DNA of 64,000 bases from AC-32 sp963715575 (GTDB taxonomy: Bacteria; Actinomycetota; Thermoleophilia; Gaiellales; Gaiellaceae): the NCBI GenBank assembly GCA_963715575.1, contig OY970250.1, positions 558,001-622,000 on the forward strand, read 5' to 3'. Each line of letters starts with the position of its first letter. Position 1 is the first letter of the stretch. The notes beneath the pieces are model-generated. The model saw only the letters and a program-made list of their open reading frames with translations. It ran no database searches and was not told the DNA's origin. A program made the position numbers and the translations under genes. This document shows, in pieces, positions 48,735-64,000 of the stretch.

Positions 48735-50439
48735 GCTCGACGACGCCGACCTCCGGCTGGGCGTCGCGGCGGCAGACCGCCTGCTCGTCGAGCGCCCGCT
48801 CGCGCGCCAGCAGCCACGCCTCGTAGCGGTCGGAGCGCGCTAGCTCCTTGAGCGCGTTCACGATCGCCGGCCGGGCCAGGTCGAGCGGAAGCGCCCCGAG
48901 CGAGACCGGTGCGTCGAGCGCCCGCACCTGGTAGGTGCCGCGCATCGTCCTGATGCTGCGCCAGCGGCCGCCCTGCGGAAGGGAGAAGAGCTGCGGCGGA
49001 GCCATCCACTCGAGCGCGAAGCCGCGCTTCCGCATCCCGAGCCAGGGCGCCTTCGTCTTCGTCTCGACGAGCCTCGCCCCGGTCGCGCCGTAGGTCTCGT
49101 AGTACTCGCCGATCTCCACGGCGGTCGGGCCCGCGACGCGGAAGCCGGACTCGATCGCCAGCCGGCGCAGCTCGTCGGCGATCACCCCACGCGCCGCGCC
49201 GCGGCTCGCGCGGGCCTTGGCGAGGGCAGCGCCATAGCGCACGAAGCTGCCGCCGAAGCGGGCGGCCACGACCGCGCGCTCGGCATCGGCGATCTGCTTC
49301 GCCTTGAGCTTGACCTGCAAGCTGGTCATGGCGCGCGCGAAGGCGGCCGTGAAGGCGACGTCCGGGTCGCCGGTCACCGGCGTCAGCGAGGAGATCGTGC
49401 TCTCGGTGACCCGCCGGCCGTAGAGCGTGCAGCGGGTGCCGCTCGGAAGCACGAGCTGGCCTTCCGTGAGTGAGGTGTTGAACCCCTTGCCGGCGGCGGA
49501 CGGGCCGTTGCAGAGGCTCTGGTCGCGGGCCCAGAGCCAGACGCAGGCGGCGACCGGCTTGTCCGGATCGCGCTCGCCGGCGCTCCAGGCGGCCCAGCCC
49601 CACGACCAGACCGAGCGCAGGCCGACCTCTCTCGCGACCTGCTTGGCGGCGAGAGCCTGGAGCTTGGTCACCTCGAGCCACGAGCTGCGTGCCGCCCGCT
49701 CGCGGCCGCCGGAGCCGGGCGTCGTCTGGAAGCCGAGCATCAGCCCGAGCTTGCTCGCCGGCAGGCCGGCGGAGGTGAACTCGGCGACGCGCTTGCGGAA
49801 CAGGTTGCGCAGCGTCCGGCTGCCCTGGATCGGGCCTTGCTTGGCGATCCCCGGCGCACCGAAGTACGACTCGCGCACGACGTCGGCGTACTGCGAGAGC
49901 TGCCGCCACCAGTCGCCCGCCTCGTCGCCGATGTACGGCGCGCTGGGGACGAGGATCACCGGGTGGGCGCCGAGCGCCGAGAGGGTCTGCATGTAGATCA
50001 GCACGTTCCGCCGGTACGCGGCGTTGTTCGCCGTCCACGGAGTGACCAGGTTGGCGCCGTTCAGCTCGTTCTCGGCGATCACCGGCTGCGTGCAGCCGCT
50101 CGACATCGCGGCGGTGGAGTAGAGGCGGTTCGCCCGGTTGATCACGACGCTCGGGTCGTAGGGCTCGAGCGGCGTGCCCACCCGCAGGCGGAAGTTGAGG
50201 TCGAAGTACACGGTCCTGGCGCCGAGGGCCCGCAGCTGGGGCGGGTAGATGAAGTTGGCTGCGGCCGCGATCACGCCCGGCCGCGCGAAGGTCTGCCAGA
50301 ACGGCACCGAGCCGTCGGCGAAGTCGACCCAGATCGTCCCCTTCGGAGGAACCCCGCAGGTGTCGGCGGCGTCAGCGCGGTGCGGCGCGGCGGCGAACCC
50401 CGCGCAGAGGGCGAGCAGGATGACGAGCAGCCTCTTCAC
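48700..50439 (-). CDS. Large secreted protein of unknown function
   Basis: The 579-residue protein has a clear signal peptide (MKRLLVILLALCAGFAAAPHRADA). Residues ~30-330 look like an alpha/beta barrel-type domain: VILVPSAPYIGDEAGDWWRQLSQYADVV and SVWSWGWAAWSAGERD, with alternating strands and helices. Residues ~370-579 are helical, with a region that could be a SurA/PpiC-like chaperone segment (ADELRRLAIESGFRV, PWLGMRKRGFALEWMAPPQLFSLP) and a distinctive end VGVVELTDYLPFL. No catalytic residues can be assigned. GTG start at 50439. It follows the rpoBC terminator. Confidence 0.7.
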   Translation of the reverse strand: MKRLLVILLALCAGFAAAPHRADAADTCGVPPKGTIWVDFADGSVPFWQTFARPGVIAAAANFIYPPQLRALGARTVYFDLNFRLRVGTPLEPYDPSVVINRANRLYSTAAMSSGCTQPVIAENELNGANLVTPWTANNAAYRRNVLIYMQTLSALGAHPVILVPSAPYIGDEAGDWWRQLSQYADVVRESYFGAPGIAKQGPIQGSRTLRNLFRKRVAEFTSAGLPASKLGLMLGFQTTPGSGGRERAARSSWLEVTKLQALAAKQVAREVGLRSVWSWGWAAWSAGERDPDKPVAACVWLWARDQSLCNGPSAAGKGFNTSLTEGQLVLPSGTRCTLYGRRVTESTISSLTPVTGDPDVAFTAAFARAMTSLQVKLKAKQIADAERAVVAARFGGSFVRYGAALAKARASRGAARGVIADELRRLAIESGFRVAGPTAVEIGEYYETYGATGARLVETKTKAPWLGMRKRGFALEWMAPPQLFSLPQGGRWRSIRTMRGTYQVRALDAPVSLGALPLDLARPAIVNALKELARSDRYEAWLLARERALDEQAVCRRDAQPEVGVVELTDYLPFLAAD

Positions 50440-50459
50440 GACGACCCTGCTTCAAGGTA

Positions 50460-50492
50460 GCAGCGTGGGCGGGAACCTCCCGCCCACGCTGC
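50460..50492 (-). terminator. Perfect 15-bp hairpin after rpoC
   Basis: GCAGCGTGGGCGGGA and TCCCGCCCACGCTGC flank a 3-nt loop, beginning 8 nt after the rpoC stop. No U-tract follows (TACCTTG). It is the strongest hairpin in the window and is probably the rpoBC terminator. Confidence 0.65.
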
Positions 50493-50499
50493 CGGTTCG

Positions 50500-55086
<4,587 letters not shown>

Positions 55087-55106
55087 AGCTCTCCTTCGCC
55101 CCGCAG

Positions 55107-58784
<3,678 letters not shown>

Positions 58785-58858
58785 GTCTGGGTGCCTCCCT
58801 TAAGGGCTATGAGGTGAACTCGGAATGCGAACAGGCGGACGTCGGCGCGGAACCGCCA

Positions 58859-58888
58859 AGAATAGCGAATGGACAGGCTGTCGCGCAA
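58859..58888 (-). promoter_or_regulatory. Candidate rpoB promoter
   Basis: On the - strand TTGCGC, an 18-nt spacer and TATTCT lie about 75 bp before the rpoB start and downstream of a terminator. A second -10-like TATAGT lies further upstream near 58924. The match is moderate. Confidence 0.4.
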
Positions 58889-58942
58889 GCCGCGGCGACC
58901 GTGTGATCGTCGGCAGGGCCCCAACTATAGATCGTCGGTCGG

Positions 58943-58979
58943 AAAAGCGCCAGAGGCGCCCGTTTTGGACGCCTCTGGC
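58943..58979 (-). terminator. Terminator between the small secreted protein gene and rpoB
   Basis: GCCAGAGGCG and CGCCTCTGGC form a perfect 10-bp stem with an 11-nt loop; on the - strand it is followed by GCTTTT. It follows the stop of the gene at 58997 by 17 bp, separating it from rpoB. Confidence 0.7.
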
Positions 58980-58996
58980 CTCGATCCAGGAGTGTG

Positions 58997-59437
58997 CTAG
59001 GAGCTCGGCTCGGTGGTGGCGGCCGGGTGCGCGCCGACCTGGCGCGCGGTCAGGTCCGGCATGCCGCCGGCCTTCAGATCCGCCTTGCACGCCTTCGCCG
59101 TCACGTGCACGCGGTCGTTCGGCGCGAGCGCGCCGAGCGTCTTCGCGCCCTCACGACGGACCCGAGTCTTCGCGTCGACGAGGATCGTCGCCGTGCCGGC
59201 CTGCTTGTACGCACGGCCGTGCCGGTTCGAGCGCTTGACCGTGAGCACGAACGACGCGTCGCCGTCCTGCGGGTCGACGTCGGCCGCGAGCGTGCCCGCG
59301 AGCATCACCGTCACGCCCGGCTTGCAGCCCGCGCCCGTCTTCAGCTTGGGGCCCTTGCCCGGATGGTCCTTCGCGACGGCTGCCGAGACGGCGACCAGCG
59401 AGGCGACCAGAGCAAGTACGAGAATCTTCAACCGCAT
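58997..59437 (-). CDS. Small secreted protein, unknown
   Basis: The 146-residue protein has a signal peptide (LKILVLALVASLVAVSAAVA). The mature part has two or more cysteines, beta-strand-like sequence (ASFVLTVKRSNRHGRAY, ATILVDAKTRVRRE) and resembles DUF5666-like secreted beta-barrel proteins in pattern. No function is assigned. AGGAGG-like GGAGG lies 8 nt before ATG. It sits between rplL and rpoB, a place normally empty, with its own terminator. Confidence 0.6.
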   Translation of the reverse strand: MRLKILVLALVASLVAVSAAVAKDHPGKGPKLKTGAGCKPGVTVMLAGTLAADVDPQDGDASFVLTVKRSNRHGRAYKQAGTATILVDAKTRVRREGAKTLGALAPNDRVHVTAKACKADLKAGGMPDLTARQVGAHPAATTEPSS

Positions 59438-59573
59438 TCTTGACCTCCGTTGGCGGGTGATTGGGTTCGACTAACTGACGACGTTGTCGGCCCCGCCCTG
59501 CGGTCTGTGCGCGGAAATCCCTGAATCGGGTGACGAACGCTAACCGGGCGCTTACAAACCCGCCTGTGAGAGA

Positions 59574-59599
59574 GAAAGGGCCGCTCTCGCGGCCCTTTC
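59574..59599 (-). terminator. Terminator after rplL
   Basis: GAAAGGGCCGC and GCGGCCCTTTC form an 11-bp perfect stem with a 4-nt loop, beginning one base after the rplL stop. On the - strand it is followed by TCTCTC. It probably ends the rplJL transcript or reduces read-through. Confidence 0.65.
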
Positions 59600-59600
59600 G

Positions 59601-59993
59601 CTACTTGATCTCGACCGTGGCGCCGGCCTCTTCGAGCTGCGCCTTGATCTGGTCGGCCTCGTCCTGCGGGACGCCCTCCTTGACCGGGTTCGGAGCGCCG
59701 TCGACCAGGTCCTTGGCCTCCTTCAGGCCGAGCCCCGTGACGGCGCGGACGACCTTGATCGCCTGGATCTTCTTGTCGCCGGCGTTCGTCAGCACGACGT
59801 CGAAGGACGTCTTCTCCTCGGCTGCGGCACCGTCGCCGCCGCCTGCGGCCGGCGCGCCGGCCGCGGCCACTGCCACCGGAGCGGCGGCGGTGACGCCCCA
59901 CTCCTCTTCGAGCTTGTTCTTCAGCTCGACGAGGTCGAGGACGGTCATCCCACCCAGGTCCTGCACGAGCTTGTCGGTGTCGGTCTTAGCCAT
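59601..59993 (-). CDS. rplL: 50S ribosomal protein L7/L12
   Basis: The 130-residue protein starts at 59993 (MAKTDTDKLVQDLGGMTVLD). It has the N-terminal dimerisation helices, an Ala/Gly-rich hinge (AAAGAPAAGGGDGAAAEE) and the C-terminal factor-binding domain EKTSFDVVLTNAGDKKIQAIKVVRAVTGLGLKEAKDLVDGAP. It overlaps rplJ by 8 bp. Confidence 0.98.
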   Translation of the reverse strand: MAKTDTDKLVQDLGGMTVLDLVELKNKLEEEWGVTAAAPVAVAAAGAPAAGGGDGAAAEEKTSFDVVLTNAGDKKIQAIKVVRAVTGLGLKEAKDLVDGAPNPVKEGVPQDEADQIKAQLEEAGATVEIK

Positions 59994-60666
59994 CCTGCTG
60001 TTCCTCCTCTGGTTCGGCCGAAGCCTGCTCGGCCTCTGCCGACGGCTCTTCGGGCTGCTCTTCTGCTGTCGGTTCCTCTGCTGCCGGTTCCTCTGCCTGC
60101 GGCTCCTCGGCGGCTGCCTCCGGCTCCGGAACCGTCTCGCCCTGCTCCTCGAGCTGGCGGATCCGCGCCTCCAGCACGCCCACGAAATCCCGCAGCGGCG
60201 CGGCGAACAGGCCCACCACGGTCGTGAGCGGACCGGCCACCGCTCCAACCAGCTGCGCGCGCAGCACGTCGGCGGGCGGCAGGGTCGCGAGGCGCTTGAT
60301 CTCGGCGTCGCCGACGACGTTGCCCTCGAGCAAGCCGCCGCGGATCACGAGCTCATCGTGCGCCCGAGCCGTCTCGGCCAGCACCTTGGCCACCGCGACG
60401 GGATCGCCGTCGGCCTCCAGGAACGCGATCGCGGTCGGGCCCTCGATCAGCTCGAGCACGCTCGTCGTGCCGGCCTGCTCTGCCGCGCGCTTGGTGAGCG
60501 TGTTCTTGACGACGGTGAAGCGCGCTCCGGCCTCCAGCAGGCGACTCCGCAGCTCGTCGATCTCGGGCATGGTCAGGCCGCGGTAGTCGGCGACCATCAG
60601 GGTGTCGGTCGAGCGCAGGCGCTCGGCCAGCTGCTCGACGACTCGCTCTTTCTCGGATTTCAACAT
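59986..60666 (-). CDS. rplJ: 50S ribosomal protein L10 with acidic C-terminal tail
   Basis: The first ~170 residues are L10 (VADYRGLTMPEIDELRSRLLEAGARFTVVKNTLTKRA, the L7/L12-binding helix LEARIRQLEEQGE). A tail of about 50 residues is a Glu/Ala/Pro repeat (AEEPQAEEPAAEEPTAEEQPEEPSAEAEQ). L10 carries the L12 stalk. It is preceded by an L10 leader that can bind the L10-L12 complex for feedback control. Confidence 0.96.
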   Translation of the reverse strand: MLKSEKERVVEQLAERLRSTDTLMVADYRGLTMPEIDELRSRLLEAGARFTVVKNTLTKRAAEQAGTTSVLELIEGPTAIAFLEADGDPVAVAKVLAETARAHDELVIRGGLLEGNVVGDAEIKRLATLPPADVLRAQLVGAVAGPLTTVVGLFAAPLRDFVGVLEARIRQLEEQGETVPEPEAAAEEPQAEEPAAEEPTAEEQPEEPSAEAEQASAEPEEEQQDG

Positions 60667-60793
60667 GCCATTTCCTCCGGAAATGACTAGCCCGCTCGAG
60701 GCGGGCCAACGGGAGCGCAGCGCGCTCCTCGCGACTCACCTCGGCTGGTCTTCTGCCTCGCGGCTGCCAGCGGTCTTCGGCGGTCCAGTCCTT
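60667..60793 (-). promoter_or_regulatory. Ribosomal protein L10 leader
   Basis: The 127-nt gap between rplA and rplJ contains, on the - strand, the family features AAGACCGCTGGCAGCCGCGAGG and AGAAGACCAGCCGAGGTGAG. The kink-turn-like GCCGAGGTGAG is the L10 binding hallmark. It ends with GGAGGAAATG before rplJ. Known L10 leaders repress rplJL translation when L10 is in excess. Confidence 0.75.
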
Positions 60794-61537
60794 CTACGCG
60801 GTCACTGCTGCTTCTGCAGGTGCTCCTTCGTCCAGTTCCTCGACGATGCCCCTCGTCCGCGCCGGATCGACGTGGATCCCGGGGCCCATCGTGCTCGTCA
60901 GGGTAACAGTCTTGATGTAGCGGCCCTTGGCCGCGGACGGCTTCGCGCGCATGATCTCGTCCATCAGCGCGGCGTAGTTCTCGAGCAGCGCCCGCTCGTC
61001 GAAGCTCTTCTTGCCGATAGTCACGTGGACGTTCGCGCCGCGGTCGGTGCGGTACTCGAGCTTGCCCGCTTTCGCCTCGCGGACGGCCTTGCCGACGTCC
61101 ATCGTCACCGTGCCGGTCTTCGGGTTCGGCATCTTCCCGCGCGGGCCGAGGATCCGCCCGAGCTTGCCGACGACGCTCATCTGGTCGGGCGTGGCGACAG
61201 CGACGTCGAAGTCGTCGAAGCCCTCCTCGATCTTGGCGGCGAGATCGTTCGTGCCGACGACGTCCGCGCCGGCCTCCTGCGCCTCGCGCGCCTTGTCGCC
61301 CTCGGCGAAGACGGCGACACGGGCCTCGCGGCCGGTCCCGTGCGGGAGCATCAGGGTCCCGCGCAGCTGCTGCTCGGCGTGGCGGACGTTGAGACCGAGG
61401 TTGAAGTGCGCCTCGACGGTTTCGTCGAACTTCGCCGTCTCGCCGCTCTTGAGCAGCCGGACCGCCTCGGCCGGCGAGTAGAGGTTCTCGCGGTCGATCT
61501 GCGAACGCAGGTTGCGGTAGTTCTTGCCGTGTTTCAC
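60794..61537 (-). CDS. rplA: 50S ribosomal protein L1
   Basis: The 247-residue protein has MKHGKNYRNLRSQIDRENLY, RILGPRGKMPNPKTGTVT and LTSTMGPGIHVDPARTRG, the L1 signature. L1 forms the mobile stalk and is a translational repressor of rplKA in E. coli. GTG start. It follows rplK by 97 bp containing a hairpin. Confidence 0.98.
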   Translation of the reverse strand: MKHGKNYRNLRSQIDRENLYSPAEAVRLLKSGETAKFDETVEAHFNLGLNVRHAEQQLRGTLMLPHGTGREARVAVFAEGDKAREAQEAGADVVGTNDLAAKIEEGFDDFDVAVATPDQMSVVGKLGRILGPRGKMPNPKTGTVTMDVGKAVREAKAGKLEYRTDRGANVHVTIGKKSFDERALLENYAALMDEIMRAKPSAAKGRYIKTVTLTSTMGPGIHVDPARTRGIVEELDEGAPAEAAVTA

Positions 61538-61634
61538 AGCGTTTCCTCTGGACCGCCAACGGATCGACTGGTCATTTCAGACGGACACACGGGCAGAGCC
61601 CGCGCGTCCGGATGTCGGCATCGCAAGCGACGCC
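61538..61634 (-). other. Structured 97-bp gap between rplK and rplA
   Basis: On the - strand CGGAC/GTCCG and CGGGC/GCCCG arms nest to form a hairpin near 61588-61616. A conserved L1-binding motif cannot be confirmed by eye, but L1 feedback through this gap is possible. No coding sequence is seen. Confidence 0.35.
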
Positions 61635-62060
61635 TCATAGATCGGTCTCCACGCCCATCGAGCGGGCCGTGCCGGCGATGATCAGCATCGCGTGCTCGAC
61701 GTCGCGGGCGTTCAGGTCGGGCATCTTCGTCTCGGCGATCGACTGCAGCTGGTCACGCCGTAGCCGGCCGACCTTCTCGCGGTTCGGCTCGCCCGAGCCC
61801 TTCTCCAGCCGCAGCGCCTCCTTGATCAGGACGGCCGCCGGCGGCGTCTTGGTGATGAAGTCGAACGAGCGGTCCTCGTAAACCGTGATCTCGACCGGGA
61901 TGATGCGGCCGTTCTCCTGCGCCGTTTGCGCGTTGAAGGCCTTGCAGAACTCCATGATGTTGACGCCGTGCTGGCCGAGCGCAGGGCCCACCGGCGGCGC
62001 GGGGTTCGCCTGCCCGCCCGGGATCTGCAGCTTGATGAGGGTGAGAACCTTCTTCGCCAT
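61635..62060 (-). CDS. rplK: 50S ribosomal protein L11
   Basis: The 141-residue protein has IKLQIPGGQANPAPPVGPALGQHGVNIMEFCKAFNAQT and LNARDVEHAMLIIAGTARSMGVE, typical L11. It belongs to the GTPase-associated centre. It follows nusG by 2 bp. Confidence 0.98.
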   Translation of the reverse strand: MAKKVLTLIKLQIPGGQANPAPPVGPALGQHGVNIMEFCKAFNAQTAQENGRIIPVEITVYEDRSFDFITKTPPAAVLIKEALRLEKGSGEPNREKVGRLRRDQLQSIAETKMPDLNARDVEHAMLIIAGTARSMGVETDL

Positions 62061-62062
62061 CG

Positions 62063-62593
62063 CTAATCGATCTTCTTGACTTGGTCGAAGCCGAGCTCGA
62101 CGGGCACCTGCCGCTCGAAGATGTCGACGAGTACCTTCAGCTTCTGCTGGTCCGGGTTGACGTCGACGATCTCGCCGTCGAAGTCGGACAGAGGGCCGGA
62201 GGTTACCTTCACCGATTCTCCGAGCGAGAACTCGACCTGGGCACGCGGCCGCTCGCCGGTGGCGGCGCCGGTGCGCAGGATCCGGTCGACCTCGCCCTGC
62301 GAGAGCGGGACGGGCTTCGAGCCCGCGCCGACGAAGCCGGTCACGCCCGGCGTGTTCTTCACGACCGTCCAGGCCTCGTCGTTGAGGTCCATGTTCACGA
62401 GCACGTAGCCGGGCAGGATCCGCTTCTCGGTCTGCACCTTCTGGCCGTCCTTGGTCTCGACGACCTGCTCGGTCGGGACGACGACCCGGCGGAAGCGCGT
62501 CTGCTGCGCCATCGAGTCGATCCGGTGCTCCAGGTTCGTCTTGACCTTGTTCTCGTGCCCGGAGTAGGTGTTGATCGCGTACCAGCGGAACAT
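62063..62593 (-). CDS. nusG: Transcription antitermination/elongation factor NusG
   Basis: The 176-residue protein has the NGN domain (FRWYAINTYSGHENKVKTNLEHRI, ILPGYVLVNMDLNDEAWTVVKNTPGVTGFVG) and a C-terminal KOW domain (LGESVKVTSGPLSDFDGEIVDVNPDQQKLKVLVDIFERQVPVEL). It binds RNA polymerase and links to ribosomal S10 or Rho. It follows secE by 4 bp. Confidence 0.98.
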   Translation of the reverse strand: MFRWYAINTYSGHENKVKTNLEHRIDSMAQQTRFRRVVVPTEQVVETKDGQKVQTEKRILPGYVLVNMDLNDEAWTVVKNTPGVTGFVGAGSKPVPLSQGEVDRILRTGAATGERPRAQVEFSLGESVKVTSGPLSDFDGEIVDVNPDQQKLKVLVDIFERQVPVELGFDQVKKID

Positions 62594-62597
62594 CGGT

Positions 62598-62945
62598 TTA
62601 CCTCAGGAGGACGTGTTGGACGAGCCGGCGGAAGACCTCGTCCGCCGCGAACAGGTAGACGCCCGTCACCAGACAGGCGATCAGCACGACGGCCGTGCCC
62701 TGGATCAGCTGCTGCTGCCCGGGCCAGTCGACCTTCTTCAGCTCGGCCCAGGACTCGCTGACGAAGACGAAGCGCTTGCGTCCCGGAGCGCCGCCGCGCT
62801 GGCCGTCGCTTGCCGGCTGCACTTCGGCGGGCGCGCGCGCGGGCTGCTGCGGTGCGCGCTGCTGCGGCGCGCGGTCGACCGAGGCGCGGCTCTCGGCCTG
62901 GGCAGCGCGGCGGGCTCGCCGTTCGGAGCGGGTCTGGCGTGCCAC
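62598..62945 (-). CDS. secE: Protein translocase subunit SecE with basic N-terminal extension
   Basis: The C-terminal ~55 residues are SecE: FVSESWAELKKVDWPGQQQLIQGTAVVLIACLVTGVYLFAADEVFRRLV, with one membrane helix. About 55 preceding residues are Arg/Ala/Gln-rich and low-complexity. GTG start at 62945 follows the rpmG stop directly (TAG-GTG). Confidence 0.95.
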   Translation of the reverse strand: MARQTRSERRARRAAQAESRASVDRAPQQRAPQQPARAPAEVQPASDGQRGGAPGRKRFVFVSESWAELKKVDWPGQQQLIQGTAVVLIACLVTGVYLFAADEVFRRLVQHVLLR

Positions 62946-63107
62946 CTAGCGGGTCTCCCGGTGCAGCGTGTGCTGCCGGCACCAGCGGCAGTACTTCTTG
63001 AACTCGACCCGGTCCGGGGAGTTCCGCTTCGACTTCTCGGTCTGGTAATTACGGCGCTTGCACTCGGTGCAGGCGAGCGTGATTCCGACTCTTACTCCGG
63101 TTGCCAT
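62946..63107 (-). CDS. rpmG: 50S ribosomal protein L33 (zinc form)
   Basis: From ATG 63107 the protein is 53 residues (MATGVRVGITLACTECKRRNYQ to HTLHRETR) with zinc cysteine pairs CTEC and CRWC. Upstream in-frame sequence is a shadow. It lies 36 bp after tRNA-Met and is probably cotranscribed with it. Confidence 0.96.
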   Translation of the reverse strand: MATGVRVGITLACTECKRRNYQTEKSKRNSPDRVEFKKYCRWCRQHTLHRETR

Positions 63108-63143
63108 AAATGTCTTCTCTCTTGCTCCGAATACGCGAGGAGG

Positions 63144-63217
63144 TAGCGGCGGGAGGACTCGAACCTCCGACACGCGGATTATGATTCCGCTGCTCTAACC
63201 AACTGAGCTACGCCGCC
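63144..63217 (-). tRNA. tRNA-Met (anticodon CAT), elongator
   Basis: The 74-nt - strand sequence starts GGCGGCG and ends CGCCGCT plus A (one G-U pair in the acceptor). The D arm is GTAGCTCAGTTGGTTAGAGC, anticodon stem GCGGA/TCCGC with loop ATCATAA, T arm GGTTCGAGTCC. CCA is not encoded. The GG start rather than CG marks it as elongator Met, not initiator; tRNA-Ile2 is a less likely alternative. Confidence 0.93.
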
Positions 63218-63228
63218 GCGCGCGGCTG

Positions 63229-63256
63229 AGTGTAGCAGCGCGCCACAGTTTGTCTT
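63229..63256 (-). promoter_or_regulatory. Candidate promoter for tRNA-Met and the rpmG-secE-nusG operon
   Basis: On the - strand AAGACA, a 16-nt spacer and TACACT end 12 nt before the tRNA 5' end. Both hexamers match 4 of 6. Position suits a tRNA promoter. Confidence 0.45.
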
Positions 63257-63362
63257 GAGCGGGCTCGGACGGCGCCGAACCATTTGCGTGAGTCAGTCCG
63301 CCCGTCGGCGAAGCCGCCGCGGCCTCACAAGCGACGCCTTCGACGAAGCTAGTCTGCCGCGG

Positions 63363-64000
63363 ATGGCTGCGATCGAGGCAGAGGGACTGCGACGGACCTA
63401 CAAGACCACGACCGGCGTCGTGCGGCGCAAGTCGCTGGAGATCGAGGCGGTCCGTGGGATCGACTTCCAGGTTCCCGAGGGGGAGCTCTTCGGCCTGCTC
63501 GGCCCGAACGGGGCCGGCAAGACCACCACGATCAAGATGCTGATCACGCTGCTCATCCCGACTGCGGGCAGCGCGCGCGTCCTCGGCCTGGACGTCGTCG
63601 AGCAGGCGCACGAGGTGCGCAAGCGGATCGGCTACGTCTTCGGCGGCGAACGCGGCGTCTACGAGCGCCTCTCGGGCTACGACAACCTGCGCTACTTCGC
63701 CGAGCTGTACGGCGTGCCTCCGAGCGAGCAGCGCCCGCGGATCGAGTACTTGCTCGAGGTGGTCGGGCTGAAGGGCCGCGAGCACGAGCGGGCGGAGGGC
63801 TACTCGCGCGGGATGAAGCAGCGCCTGCACGTCGCCCGTGGACTGCTGCACGACCCCGACGTGATCTTCCTCGACGAGCCTACCATCGGGCTCGATCCGG
63901 TCGGCGCCCGCGACGTGAGGGCGACGATCGCCTCGCTGACCGAGGCCGGCAAGACCGTGCTGCTGACGACGCACTACATGTTCGAGGCTGACGCGCTCTG
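63363..64000 (+). CDS. ABC transporter ATP-binding protein (DrrA/ABC-2 type), 5' part
   Basis: The frame is open from ATG 63363 to the window end (about 212 residues). It has Walker A LLGPNGAGKTTTIKML, a Q-loop region replaced by YVFGGERGVYERLSGYDNLRYF, signature YSRGMKQRLHVARGLLHDPD, Walker B VIFLDEPTIGLDP and the H-loop TTHYMFEADAL. The pattern fits the ATPase of an ABC-2 exporter; the permease should lie beyond the window. TAGTCT lies 7 nt before ATG, so the mRNA may be leaderless. It is divergent from tRNA-Met. Confidence 0.9.
   Translation, partial: MAAIEAEGLRRTYKTTTGVVRRKSLEIEAVRGIDFQVPEGELFGLLGPNGAGKTTTIKMLITLLIPTAGSARVLGLDVVEQAHEVRKRIGYVFGGERGVYERLSGYDNLRYFAELYGVPPSEQRPRIEYLLEVVGLKGREHERAEGYSRGMKQRLHVARGLLHDPDVIFLDEPTIGLDPVGARDVRATIASLTEAGKTVLLTTHYMFEADAL

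Overview
The window is a high-GC bacterial chromosome segment with short actinobacterial-style spacing, many GTG/TTG starts, a NAD-dependent ligase plus Ku, a short adenylate kinase and zinc-cysteine ribosomal proteins. Protein style (collagen-like secreted protein, Flp/Tad genes, small BldC-like regulator) suggests a deep-branching actinobacterium such as Thermoleophilia (Gaiellales/Solirubrobacterales). That placement is inference from gene content and needs a 16S or marker-gene tree. There is no CRISPR array, insertion sequence, phage module or rRNA operon.

Region 1 (1-4.5 kb) holds the end of a YcaQ/AlkZ-like winged-helix protein, tRNA-Pro(CGG), an alpha/beta hydrolase, a candidate ~100-nt structured RNA or attenuator in front of a 56-residue helix-turn-helix protein, and two divergent, closely similar LuxR-type response regulators. 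The second regulator is coupled to a membrane-protein gene that appears frameshifted.

Region 2 (4.5-13.6 kb) is a compact Flp/Tad pilus operon on the + strand: pilin, TadE-like, TadG-like, CpaB, CpaE/TadZ, CpaF/TadA, a von Willebrand A domain fused to TadB, and TadC. No prepilin peptidase is in the window.

Region 3 (13.6-26.1 kb) is mixed housekeeping and envelope genes: small membrane protein, DUF192 protein, secreted collagen-like protein, Ku, acyl-CoA synthetase, a divergent pair of coiled-coil wall proteins (NlpC/P60 and 3D domain), a response regulator, a coiled-coil protein, a PBP4-type carboxypeptidase with an apparent 3' frameshift, ligA, truA and a VIT1-like transporter with an AT-rich promoter.

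Region 4 (26.1-63.2 kb) is almost entirely - strand and is the fused ribosomal/transcription superoperon. In transcription order it reads tRNA-Met, rpmG, secE, nusG, rplK, rplA, rplJ, rplL, a small secreted protein, rpoB, rpoC, a large secreted protein, then the str operon (rpsL, rpsG, fusA, tuf), the S10 and spc operons (rpsJ to secY, adk, map), an M29 aminopeptidase, and the alpha operon (infA, rpmJ, rpsM, rpsK, rpsD, rpoA, rplQ). A GGDEF gene lies on the + strand between rpoC and rpsL. Several ribosomal proteins carry long low-complexity tails. The last 0.6 kb is the start of an ABC transporter ATPase on the + strand.

Control signals visible include an L10 leader, a likely rpsL promoter with a 5'-end hairpin, several -10-like hexamers 6-8 nt before start codons (possible leaderless mRNAs), and perfect GC-rich hairpins after genes, many without a U-tract.
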